DNA from: AWTP1-13 sp963840075
GTDB taxonomy: Bacteria; Pseudomonadota; Alphaproteobacteria; Rhizobiales; Hyphomicrobiaceae
Length of the DNA: 64,000 nt
Direction: 5' to 3'
NCBI GenBank assembly: GCA_963840075.1
Contig: CAWIXS010000022.1
Location: 1 to 64,000, forward strand
Shown: positions 52,473-60,927 of the stretch, in pieces
How the letters are laid out: each line of letters starts with the position of its first letter
Position numbering within the stretch: the first letter of the stretch is position 1
Notes under the pieces: model-generated
What the model was told of the DNA's origin: nothing
Database searches by the model: none
What the model saw: only the letters and a program-made list of their open reading frames with translations
Program-made: the position numbers and the translations under genes

Positions 52473-54662
52473 ATGGCTGAAACAACACGCACGGGCGTGG
52501 TCGATCGCGCTGCAACTGCGGCGGGCGGGCTCAACCGCCGGACGCTCGCCTGGGGCGGCGTGGCGCTGGCCGCCATCATCCTGCTGGCTGTCAACCTGAT
52601 CGCGTCGAGCGCGCTGCGCGAGGCGCGGTTCGACCTGACCAAGGAGCGCCTGTTCACCATCTCGGAAGGCACGCGCAAGGCGCTGCGCGCCATCGACGAG
52701 CCGATCGACGTGCGCGTCTACTTCTCGAGGAAGCTCGGAGAGATCGCCCCGACCTACGCCAAGAGCTTCGAGCGTGTGCGCACCATGCTCGAGCAGTACC
52801 GCGAGATCGCGCGCGGCAAGCTGCAGGTCACCTACCTGGATCCGGAGCCGTTCTCCGACACGGAGGATCGCGCCGTCGCCGCCGGGCTCAAGGGCGTGCG
52901 CATCAATCAGGAAGGCGAGATGGGCTACTTCGGCATCGTCGGCTCGAACTCGACCGATACCGAGGCGAACCTGCCGTTCCTCGCCAACGACCGCGAGCGC
53001 TTCCTCGAGTACGACGTGACCAAGCTCATCGTCAGCCTGGCGAACCAGCGCAAGAGCGCCGTCGGCCTCATCAGCGGCATCCCCATCGAGGGCAACCCCG
53101 GCAACCCGATGCTCGGACGGCCTGCGCAGCCGGGCCCGATGCTGATCGAGCAGATCCGCGAGTTCTTCGAGGTCAAGACCATCGCCAAGGATGTGCAGGA
53201 GATTCCCTCCGACATCCGCGTTCTGATGGTGGTGCAACCGGAGGGCCTGTCGGCCGCGACGGCCTATGCCATCGACCAGTTCGCGCTCGCCGGCGGCAAG
53301 GTTCTGGCATTCGTCGATCCGGTTGCCGAATCCTCGCGCCAGAGCAACCCGATGTTCATGATGGTTCAGGGGCCGCCCGATCTGTCGGAGTTCGGCAAGC
53401 TCCTGAATGCGTGGGGCGTCGCCTTCGATGCCGGCAAGGTGGCGGCCGACAAGGAGCGGGCGCGTCAAGTGCAGTTCGGCAGCGGCGCGCGCGCCACCGT
53501 CGCGCACTACGTGCTGTGGCTCGGCCTCGACCGCACCAATCTCAACGAGAAGGATGTGCTGGCCGGCGACATCAAGGAGCTGAACTTCGCGAGCGCGGGC
53601 TCTCTGTCGAAGGCGAAGGACGCCACGACGCAGTTTGCACCGATCGTGCGCACCACCACCTCCGGCATGCTGGTGTCGGCCGAGGCCGTGAGCATGATGC
53701 CCGACGCGGTGGGCCTGCTGCGCGATTACAAGTCGGGCGGCATACCGCTGGTGATCGCAGCCCGCGTGTCGGGCGAGGCCAAGAGCGCATTTCCGGACGG
53801 GCCGCCGCAGCCTCCGGCCAAGGAGGAGGCCAAGGCCGACGCGAAGGACGCGGCCAAGGAGAAGGCGGCAGACAAGAGCGAGGACAAGGCGGCCAAGGGG
53901 CCCGCCAGCAAGACGCCACCCGCCAAGACCGCGGCCGCCAAGACGCCTCCTCCCAAGACAGCGGACAAGAAGACCCCCGCCGCCAAGGCCGCCGATAAGA
54001 AGGCCGATCCTCCGGCTCCGCCCGAGCAGAAGAAGGCCGATGCCGACACCGCCAAGACGCCGCCGGCACCCCCGCCCAAGGCGCACGTGGCAGCAGGCAA
54101 GGTGAACGTGATCGTGGTCGCCGACACCGACTTCCTGCACGACCAGTTCTGGCTCCAGGTGCGCGAGCTGCTCGGCCAGCAGATGGTGGTTCCGACGGCG
54201 CACAACGGCGCTTTCGTGCTGGCTGCGCTGGAGAACCTCTCCGGCACCGACGCCCTCATCTCCCTGCGCGCCCGCGGCGTCGCCGACCGCCCGTTCGATC
54301 TGGTCAACCAGCTGCGCCGCGAGGCGGAGCAGCGCTTCCGCCAGAGCGAGCAGGTGCTGCTCGCCAGGCTGAAGGAGGTGCAGACCAAGCTCGGAGCCCT
54401 CAAGAAGGGCGAGGGCGACGAACTGGTCCTCTCCGTGGAGCAGCGCAAGGAGATCGAAGGGTTCGAGAAGGACCGCCTGCTCGTGCGCCGCCAGCTGCGC
54501 GAGGTGCAGCGCGAGCTGCGCAAGGACATCGACCGCCTCGACGGCATGCTCAAGTTCTTCAACATAGCGGCCGTTCCCCTGCTGATCGGGGTCGTCGGCG
54601 TCGGCTGGGCCTACCGGCGGCGGCGCAGCACCAGCCCGCCACCCGCGGAGACGCTGTCATGA
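52473..54662 (+). CDS. GldG-like ABC-associated periplasmic protein with long Lys/Ala/Pro linker
   Basis: A 729-residue protein. The N-terminal membrane anchor (LAWGGVALAAIILLAVNLIA) is followed by the GldG/intraflagellar-transport-like domain: FDLTKERLFTISEGTRKALR, VRVYFSRKLGE, YREIARGKLQVTYLDPEPF, and later VLMVVQPEGLSAATAYAIDQ. Residues about 445-545 are low complexity, rich in Lys, Ala, Pro and Asp (KTPPAKTAAAKTPPPKTADK). After it come VNVIVVADTDFLHDQFW, a coiled-coil (RREAEQRFRQSEQVLLARLK) and a C-terminal helix. The stop overlaps the next start by ATGA. Confidence 0.9.
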   Translation: MAETTRTGVVDRAATAAGGLNRRTLAWGGVALAAIILLAVNLIASSALREARFDLTKERLFTISEGTRKALRAIDEPIDVRVYFSRKLGEIAPTYAKSFERVRTMLEQYREIARGKLQVTYLDPEPFSDTEDRAVAAGLKGVRINQEGEMGYFGIVGSNSTDTEANLPFLANDRERFLEYDVTKLIVSLANQRKSAVGLISGIPIEGNPGNPMLGRPAQPGPMLIEQIREFFEVKTIAKDVQEIPSDIRVLMVVQPEGLSAATAYAIDQFALAGGKVLAFVDPVAESSRQSNPMFMMVQGPPDLSEFGKLLNAWGVAFDAGKVAADKERARQVQFGSGARATVAHYVLWLGLDRTNLNEKDVLAGDIKELNFASAGSLSKAKDATTQFAPIVRTTTSGMLVSAEAVSMMPDAVGLLRDYKSGGIPLVIAARVSGEAKSAFPDGPPQPPAKEEAKADAKDAAKEKAADKSEDKAAKGPASKTPPAKTAAAKTPPPKTADKKTPAAKAADKKADPPAPPEQKKADADTAKTPPAPPPKAHVAAGKVNVIVVADTDFLHDQFWLQVRELLGQQMVVPTAHNGAFVLAALENLSGTDALISLRARGVADRPFDLVNQLRREAEQRFRQSEQVLLARLKEVQTKLGALKKGEGDELVLSVEQRKEIEGFEKDRLLVRRQLREVQRELRKDIDRLDGMLKFFNIAAVPLLIGVVGVGWAYRRRRSTSPPPAETLS

Positions 54663-55792
54663 AGCCCAAGAGTTTCGTCTATCTTGCCGCCGCCGCCGCC
54701 GCCTCGGTGCTGCTCGCCATCGTCAGCTTCGCCACCAACAACCAATGGAGCACGGGCCAGAAGGCGGGAGAGAAGCTCCTGCCCGGGCTCTCGGACTCCA
54801 TCAAGGCGGTTGCCGAGCTGGAGGTGCGCCAGGGCGACGACGCCGTAGTCCTGGAACGGAAGGGCGGTGGCGTGTGGTTCATGAAGAGCCGGGACGGCTA
54901 CCCGGTGGATGCGTCGAAGGTGCGCGCGCTGCTGGTGGCACTCAGCGAGGCGGAGCTGATCGAGAGCAAGACCCGCAAGGCCGAAAGATACGCCGCCCTC
55001 GAGCTCGATGACCCGGCCGGGAAGACTGCCAAGTCGCGCCTCGTCAAGCTGACAGGCACGAACGGCAACGCCATCGCCGAGGTGGTGATCGGCAAGCAGC
55101 GCGCCGAGGCGTTCGGCGCCGACAAGGCCGGCGGCACCTACGTGCGCAAGGCCGGCGACCCCCAGACCTGGCTCGCCAACGTGGAGATCGCCGCGTCGGC
55201 GGCGGTGAAGGACTGGGTGAAGACCACCTTCCTCTCTCTCGACAGCGGGAAGATCAGCCGCGTCGGGATCGAGGTTCCCGGCGAGCAGGCGCTCAAGATC
55301 GAGCGCCCGGCGCCCCCGGCCGCGAAAGACACGAAGGACGCCAAAGGCAAGAAGGACGCCAAAGAGCCGACGAAGGACGCGAAGGAGACGGAGGAGACCA
55401 AGACCCCCGCTCCGCCCGCCAAGCTCGCGTTCGTCGGTTTCCCGCCGGAGGGCAAGAAGCTCAAGGATGCCGGCGCAGCGGAGACGCTGGCACGGGCCGT
55501 CAGCTCCATCGATCTGGAGGACGTGCGCAAGCTGGCTGAGCCGCCGTCGGGCGATGGCGTCAGCACTGTGAAGATCGAGCTCGAGGACGGCCCCACGGCG
55601 ACGCTGCGCCTGCGCAAGGAGGGCGACGCGCACTGGCTGTCCATCGTTGCCACCGGCGAGGGCGAGGCGGCGACGAAGGCTGCCGAGGAGATCACCACCC
55701 GCACCAAGAACTGGGAGTTCAGGATCCCGGCCTTCAAGGCCGAGGCGATCCTGAAGAAGCGCGCCGACCTGCTGGAGGCGCCCGCGAGCTGA
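54659..55792 (+). CDS. DUF4340 domain protein
   Basis: A 377-residue protein with an N-terminal membrane anchor (FVYLAAAAAASVLLAIVSFA) and repeated beta modules typical of DUF4340: VLERKGGGVWFMKSRDGYPV, ELIESKTRKAERYAALELDD and VVIGKQRAEAFGADKAGGTYVRK. A Lys/Asp/Glu/Thr-rich linker (about residues 221-255) matches in style the linker of the GldG-like neighbour. DUF4340 proteins usually travel with GldA/F/G-like ABC genes; the function is unknown. Confidence 0.9.
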   Translation: MKPKSFVYLAAAAAASVLLAIVSFATNNQWSTGQKAGEKLLPGLSDSIKAVAELEVRQGDDAVVLERKGGGVWFMKSRDGYPVDASKVRALLVALSEAELIESKTRKAERYAALELDDPAGKTAKSRLVKLTGTNGNAIAEVVIGKQRAEAFGADKAGGTYVRKAGDPQTWLANVEIAASAAVKDWVKTTFLSLDSGKISRVGIEVPGEQALKIERPAPPAAKDTKDAKGKKDAKEPTKDAKETEETKTPAPPAKLAFVGFPPEGKKLKDAGAAETLARAVSSIDLEDVRKLAEPPSGDGVSTVKIELEDGPTATLRLRKEGDAHWLSIVATGEGEAATKAAEEITTRTKNWEFRIPAFKAEAILKKRADLLEAPAS

Positions 55793-55936
55793 CACTCACC
55801 CGTCATCGCGGAAGCCGAGCCGCAGGGGAGGCTATCCGGGGCCTCCCGCAACGCGTCGAGCCTCCCGAGGTTCCGGCTCGAAGCGCTGCTCGCCGATGGC
55901 TCGCATCGCTCCGTCCGGGATGACGGATGGCGGGGT

Positions 55937-56806
55937 TCAGCCCTTCTTGCCCCGCCCGTCGCGGGTGTAGGGGTACATCTCGCAGATGTCGGCGCCGGGC
56001 ACGCTCGTCTCCAGCCTGCTCCACACGTCGACCACCCTTTCGGCGATCTCGTCGGTGATGCCGGCGGCGCGCGCGTTCTCCAGGTAGAGCCTGATGTCCT
56101 TCAATTGCAGCTTGGCGGTGAAGCCCGCGTCGTAGCGCCCGTGCAGGATGCGGTTGGGAAACTTGTCCTCGGTCGCCGAGTTGCGTCCCGACGAGGCGTT
56201 GACGATGTCGATGACGGTCTTCATCTCGATGCCCTGGCTGACGCCGAAGGCAATGGCCTCGCTCGTCGCCGCGAGCGCGGTGGCCGAGAGGAAGTTGTTG
56301 AGCACCTTGACGGCCTGGCCCTGCCCCGGCTTGGGGCCGACGTAGAACGGCTTGCCGATCAGGCTCGCCAGCGGCTTCACGCGCTCGTAGGTCTCCGCCG
56401 GGCAGGCGAGCATGACGGCGATCGTGGCCTTCTCCGCACCCGAGGTGCCGCCCGAGACCGGCGCGTCGACAAAGGCGATGCCGGCGTCGGCCAGAATGGC
56501 CGCGACCGCCTCCGCGGCCTTGGGGCCGATGGTGGAGGTGTCGATGACCGTCTTCACCTTGCGCGGCGACGCTGAGGCGATCTCGCGCGCGACGGTCTGG
56601 CTGACATTGCCGTCGGGCAGCGAGAGAATGATGGTGTCGGCCAGCGCCGCCACCTCGGCGTTGCTCTTGGCCACCCTGGAGCCCGGCGGGGCGCGCTCCG
56701 TGGATGCGGCGTCGGCGACCACCAGCGCATGGCCGGCGTTGGCGAGGTGCCGGCTCATGCGATGCCCCATCTGGCCGAGGCCGATCCAGCCGATTGTCTC
56801 AGTCAT
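55937..56806 (-). CDS. Beta-hydroxyacid dehydrogenase (3-hydroxyisobutyrate dehydrogenase-like)
   Basis: A 289-residue NAD(P)-dependent oxidoreductase. It has the N-terminal IGWIGLGQMGHRMSRHLANAG, the substrate signature FVDAPVSGGTSGAEKATIAVM and the catalytic Lys in QAVKVLNNFLSATALAATSE. It could oxidise 3-hydroxyisobutyrate, tartronate semialdehyde or a similar acid. The start at 56806 follows AGGAG; a frame 17 codons longer runs into the adjacent palindrome and is rejected. Confidence 0.9.
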   Translation of the reverse strand: MTETIGWIGLGQMGHRMSRHLANAGHALVVADAASTERAPPGSRVAKSNAEVAALADTIILSLPDGNVSQTVAREIASASPRKVKTVIDTSTIGPKAAEAVAAILADAGIAFVDAPVSGGTSGAEKATIAVMLACPAETYERVKPLASLIGKPFYVGPKPGQGQAVKVLNNFLSATALAATSEAIAFGVSQGIEMKTVIDIVNASSGRNSATEDKFPNRILHGRYDAGFTAKLQLKDIRLYLENARAAGITDEIAERVVDVWSRLETSVPGADICEMYPYTRDGRGKKG

Positions 56807-56830
56807 CTTGCTCTGCTCCTTGTGGTGGAC

Positions 56831-57000
56831 GTAGGGCGCAATGCGGCGAAGCAGCATTGCGCCGATGCGCCCTCATGCCAATCACCGCGGTGAAATCGAG
56901 CGCGGAGCCGCCTTGCGCCGATGCTTCCTCTGCCTGGGCCGACGCCGGTGTGGCGAGGTTGGCTCGGCGCAATCGCGCTCCGCACGATTGCGCCCTACGC
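56831..57000. repeat. Two palindromes, family E (GGGCGCAAT..ATTGCGCC)
   Basis: GTAGGGCGCAATGCGGCGAA with GCAGCATTGCGCC (56831-56863) and GGCGCAATCGCGCTCCGCAC with GATTGCGCCCTACG (56966-56999) bracket a 100-bp gap between two leftward genes; the second reaches the stop of the binding-protein gene. Confidence 0.7.
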
Positions 57001-57882
57001 CGGCGGCGGGGCGACCACGTCCTCGTACTTGTGGCGCTTGGTGATGAGGCCGGCGTGCTGGAAGATGTCGAGCGTCGCCTCGAAGGCGGGCCTCGTGATC
57101 TCCACGTGCGGGGTCCAGTTGCCGAGCTTCTGGTAGGTGGCGATGGTGGCCGCCAGCACCGACGGGTCGATGTCCTTGAAGAACGGCGCCTCGGCCTTGG
57201 CGACCTCCGCGGCCGGCGTGGCGAGCAGCCAGGCGCGCGCGTTGCGGTAGGCGCGCGTGAAGGCCTTCGCCATGTCGGTGGCGAGCCACTCGCGCGTGGC
57301 GGCGAGGCTGGAGAAGGCGCACGGCCCGATGGCATCGCCGACGGAAGCCACGACGTGCCCGACCTTGTCGTGCTCGAGCTGCTGCGGCGCCGGGCCCTGC
57401 AGGTGGATGAAGTCGCCCTCGCCGGCGCGGAACGCGGCGATCATTTTGTCGGTGGAGCCGGCATCGACGGCCTGGATCGCCGCAAAGTCGAGTCCCTGCT
57501 TGAAGCAGGCGTACTTGAACATCGCCATCGGCTGGCCGCCGTGGTCGATCACCACCTTCCTGCCTTTCAGCTTGTCCCAGCTGAAGGCCGGGTCCGGGCT
57601 GCGGCCCGTCAGGAAGAAGCCGTCCTTCTCGTTGATCTGGGCGAAGTGCAGCGCGGGCGCGGGCTTGCGCTGCTCGAGCGCGCCGAACGCCTGGCTCGGC
57701 GCCGACTGCGCCACGTGCGCCGAGCCGTCGAGGAGGCTCGCGACCGCCGTCTTGCCGGGCGCCGAGACCGCGTGCTTCGGCTCGAGCCCCTCCGCCTTCA
57801 GGAACCCGCCCGCCATGGTGGCGATGAGCGGCGAGTAGAAGGCGGAGAAGCGGGTGAACTCGATGCGGATCTCGTCGGCCAA
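56995..57882 (-). CDS. NMT1/SsuA-like substrate-binding protein without a visible signal peptide
   Basis: A 295-residue protein of the periplasmic binding fold used for sulfonates and thiamine precursors: RFSAFYSPLIATMAGGFLKA near the N-terminus, VASLLDGSAHVAQSAPSQAF, KLKGRKVVIDHGGQPMAMFK and FRAGEGDFIHLQGPAPQQLE. It starts MADEIRIEFTRFSAFYSP with no hydrophobic leader, unlike most ABC receptors, so it may be cytosolic or exported otherwise. No ABC permease or ATPase gene is adjacent. A role resembling a small-molecule sensor or pyrimidine-synthesis (THI5-like) enzyme is possible. Confidence 0.8.
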   Translation of the reverse strand: MADEIRIEFTRFSAFYSPLIATMAGGFLKAEGLEPKHAVSAPGKTAVASLLDGSAHVAQSAPSQAFGALEQRKPAPALHFAQINEKDGFFLTGRSPDPAFSWDKLKGRKVVIDHGGQPMAMFKYACFKQGLDFAAIQAVDAGSTDKMIAAFRAGEGDFIHLQGPAPQQLEHDKVGHVVASVGDAIGPCAFSSLAATREWLATDMAKAFTRAYRNARAWLLATPAAEVAKAEAPFFKDIDPSVLAATIATYQKLGNWTPHVEITRPAFEATLDIFQHAGLITKRHKYEDVVAPPPA

Positions 57883-58032
57883 GGGTGCCTCCCACGATTT
57901 TTCGGCGCCGGTGCGTTGCGGGCATGCTCACACGGGTGAGCGCCACGCTCAAGTGCGTATGGCGGGGATCAGCCCCCTCGCCACACCCGTCGCGATCCAT
58001 CACCCAGGTTGGCGGCGAGGGGTCCGACCCCC

Positions 58033-59457
58033 TCAGCGCTCCCGCGGCGCGTCCAGCGTCGGGAAGGGCACAGCCGCCTCGAAGGCGCGGCTCGCGCGCA
58101 GCACCAGGGCGTCGGCGCCGATCGGGCCCACGATCTGCAGGCCGATGGGCAGGCCGGCCGCGGTGAGGCCGCAGGGCACGGAGGCTGCCGGCTGGGTGGT
58201 CAGGTTGAAGGGATAGCTGAAGGGCGACCAGTCGCACCAGGCCGTGCCCCATTCGCCCGACGGCGGCACCAGCTCGCCGACCTCGAAGGCGGGCAGCGGC
58301 AGCGTGGGCGTGAGCAGCAGGTCGTAGCGCTCGTGGAAGCGGGCGAAGGCGTTGTGCAGCTCCACCCGCTGCAGCTGAGCGCGCAGGTGCTCTTCCACCG
58401 GGATGGCGTGGGCCTGGGAGGCGGCGGCGATGAGCGCCGGTTCGGACAGCTCGCGCCAGCGCTCGCCGTAGGCCTGCAGCTGGTAGTGCATCGCCGGCCA
58501 CCAGAATGTGTTCCACACGCCGATCGGGTCGCCGCCCATGTCGGGGTCCGCCTCCTCGACGACGGCGCCGAGGCTCTCCAGGGTCCTGGCGGCCGCGGCG
58601 ACGGCGCTCTCGACCTCCGGGTGGAGGCGCTGCGCGTAGCCGAGCCGGAGCGAGCAGGCGATGCGCAGGCCGCGCACGCCATCGTCGAGGCCGGCGCGGT
58701 AGTCGGGCGGCGGGGCGATCCAGGCATAGGGATCGCGCGCGTCCGGTGCGGCGATGACGGTCAGCATCAGCGCCGCGTCGGCGACTGTCTGCGTCAGCGG
58801 CCCGGCGTGCGCCAGGGTGCCGAGCGGGGAGGCCGGGAAGGCCGCCACCCGCGCCCGCGTCGGCTTCAGGCCGAAACAGCCGGTGAAGCCCGCGGGAATG
58901 CGGATCGAGCCGCCGCCGTCGGTGCCGATGTGGAGCGCGCCCATCCCCAGCACCGAGGCGGCCACGGCCCCGGCCGAGGAGCCGCCGGTGGTCATGCGCG
59001 TGTCCCAGGGGTTGCGCGTGGCGCCCGTGAGCGGGCCGTCGCTGGTGGCCTTCCAGCCGAACTCCGGCATCGCCGTCTTGCCGAGCAGCACGGCGCCCGC
59101 CGCGCGCAGCCGGGCGACCACGGGCGCGTCGCTGCTGCGGGGCTCGGACGCGGTGAGCCTGGAGCCGAAGCGTGCGGGCATGCCGGCGGCCAGGACATTG
59201 TCCTTGATGCCCGTCGGGACGCCGTCGACGGGCCCCTGCGGGGCACCCGCCTGCCAGCGCGCCTCGGAGGCCCGTGCAGCGGCGAGCGCGCCGTCCGGGT
59301 CGAGATGGCACCAGGCATTGACCGCCGCATTGTGCCGCTCGATGCGGGCCAACGCCGCCTTCGTGGCCTCCACGGGGGACAGCGCCTTGCTGCGGAAAAG
59401 CGCGACCAGCTGCGTAGCGGACAGCAGGGCGGGATCACTCGGTGTGCTGGCGGTCAT
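58033..59457 (-). CDS. Amidase signature family protein
   Basis: A 474-residue amidase. The Ser-Ser-Lys triad is intact: Lys85 in PTGIKDNVLA, the cis-Ser160 in MTTGGSSAGAVAAS and the nucleophile Ser184 in GTDGGGSIRIPAGFTG. C-terminal SYPFNLTTQPAASVPCGLTA is the usual late motif. The ATG at 59457 gives the family length; the frame stays open far upstream but that part lacks similarity and is excluded. Such enzymes hydrolyse amides of many kinds, so the substrate is unknown. It follows the binding-protein gene in reverse order on the same strand (150 bp apart). Confidence 0.92.
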   Translation of the reverse strand: MTASTPSDPALLSATQLVALFRSKALSPVEATKAALARIERHNAAVNAWCHLDPDGALAAARASEARWQAGAPQGPVDGVPTGIKDNVLAAGMPARFGSRLTASEPRSSDAPVVARLRAAGAVLLGKTAMPEFGWKATSDGPLTGATRNPWDTRMTTGGSSAGAVAASVLGMGALHIGTDGGGSIRIPAGFTGCFGLKPTRARVAAFPASPLGTLAHAGPLTQTVADAALMLTVIAAPDARDPYAWIAPPPDYRAGLDDGVRGLRIACSLRLGYAQRLHPEVESAVAAAARTLESLGAVVEEADPDMGGDPIGVWNTFWWPAMHYQLQAYGERWRELSEPALIAAASQAHAIPVEEHLRAQLQRVELHNAFARFHERYDLLLTPTLPLPAFEVGELVPPSGEWGTAWCDWSPFSYPFNLTTQPAASVPCGLTAAGLPIGLQIVGPIGADALVLRASRAFEAAVPFPTLDAPRER

Positions 59458-59662
59458 CGGTGCGGCGGGCTCCTGGCAGGACAGGCTCGGTGTCGGCGCC
59501 GTGAGTCGTGAACGGCGAGCGAACGCCTCCCTCACGGGGTATTCAATCAGACCTGGATAGGGGGCAAAAGAGCTATGTTGCGTCGATTCCCCGAGGCACC
59601 GGGCCGACCCGGCACCGGCGGGGCCAAGTTCTGGCTGCACTGGTATTTTTGGGGAGATTGTC

Positions 59663-59980
59663 TTGAAGCGCGTTCTGCTCTCGGGCGTGGCCCTCGCTCT
59701 GCTCCTGCCGCTGGCTCGGCCTGCCGCGGCAGACGACGTGAAGGCGCCGAAGCCGGCCATATCGGGATCGATCGGCGCCGCCGGGCAGAAGCTGGTGACG
59801 GGCAGGCCGCTCGCCGCGCTCCGGCCCCGGGACCAATGGCTGCGCGCGCGCCTCGACGGGCTTGCGAGCCAGATCGCCAGGATCAATGCCAACACGGCCA
59901 AACTCGGGCCCGGCAACGCCGCGGCCCTGCGCTTCCGCAGCGCCTCGCTCGCAGCCTCCAGCACGCGTGGGCCGAGCTGA
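59663..59980 (+). CDS. Small secreted protein, unknown (possible frameshift at the end)
   Basis: A TTG start after GGGGAGA begins a signal peptide, MKRVLLSGVALALLLPLARP then AAADDVKAP. The mature part is LARPRDQWLRARLDGLASQI-like and helical (RLDGLASQIARINANTAKLG). The frame ends at 105 residues with a serine-rich tail. A neighbouring frame continues with SLQHAWAELTRAQVDFGADA, which looks more protein-like, so a frameshift near 59935 is possible. No family is recognised. Confidence 0.4.
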   Translation: MKRVLLSGVALALLLPLARPAAADDVKAPKPAISGSIGAAGQKLVTGRPLAALRPRDQWLRARLDGLASQIARINANTAKLGPGNAAALRFRSASLAASSTRGPS

Positions 59981-60189
59981 CGCGCGCCCAGGTCGATTTC
60001 GGGGCCGACGCCCCCGGCCAGGAGATGGCTGTTGCCGCCACGCAGGCAGAAAGGCGTCAGCCTGGCTGCGGGAAGGCTCCTCCAGACGGTGCGCTGGCCA
60101 TCCGGAGCGCCGGGCTCGACCGCGTCACGGGCCTTCTGCAATGCGAGCTCGGCCGGCGAACGTGGCGGCTGCAGGCCCTGGAGAATGCG

Positions 60190-60806
60190 TCAGCGGATCA
60201 GCTCGATGCGCGTCGCCTTGAAGGTGAACCGCTGCTGCTTTCCGGCGATCTCGACCGTCGAGCCGATGAAGAAGCGCAGCTCCTTCACGTACAGCCGCGT
60301 TATCTTCGAGTCGGACCGTCGTCCATCGCTCCAGGCGGTGAGTGACTGCGACGGTTGCGAAGGTGGCCTCGCACGCGCCGAACGCGGCGCGCTCCACTTT
60401 CTCGATCGCCAGCGTGAACGTGCCCGGCGACTTGCCCTTGGCGGTGTCGTATGTGAACGGGAATTGGCGCGCCTCGCCCGGCTCGATGCCGAACGTGATG
60501 GGTCCGGCGTCCGCATAGGTGAACCGGCCCAACGGATTCTCGAGCGGCAGCAGCCCGCCGCCGCCGATCCATTGTTGGCCACGCGCTGGCCGTTGGTGAG
60601 CACGGTTACCTCTGCCGTGATGTTGTCGGCATCGGCGGGCTCGACCTCGACCTCGACCTCGAGGCCGGACGAATAGTGGATCGCACCCTGGCCTGGCCGG
60701 ACAGCATGCGCTGACACGCGCCCTCCTCGACCTCGAAGGCACGCGCCGGCCCCGGCAGCGCCAGGATTGCCAGGACGGCCACGAGCAGGGAGCAGCGCAT
60801 CTCCAT
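60190..60806 (-). pseudogene. Secreted protein gene broken by several frameshifts
   Basis: Protein-like stretches appear in turn in all three minus frames. First is a signal peptide, MRCSLLVAVLAILALPGPARA then FEVEEGACQRML (from 60800/60806). Next comes AIHYSSGLEVEVEVEPADADNITAEVTVL. Then, in the third frame, LENPLGRFTYADAGPITFGI and FTYDTAKGKSPGTFTLAIEK. Last, back in the second frame, ITRLYVKELRFFIGSTVEIA to the stop at 60190. Joined, they would give a periplasmic beta-rich protein of about 200 residues. Three indels within 600 bp point to decay or poor sequence here. No family is recognised. Confidence 0.55.
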
Positions 60807-60927
60807 CTTCGAGGCAAGCACCGCACGGCCGCCCGCGGCCGGTGGCCGGGGGAATACCGCATGTCCGGATGCGCACGGCAACGGCCGCCCCCTGCGTCAG
60901 CGCGATTGCACCGAGCCGACCTCACGG

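Noticed and set aside
59458..60141. N-terminal extension of the amidase frame
   Set aside because: The frame is open for 228 more codons, but the extra part lacks family similarity and the ATG at 59457 gives the normal amidase length.
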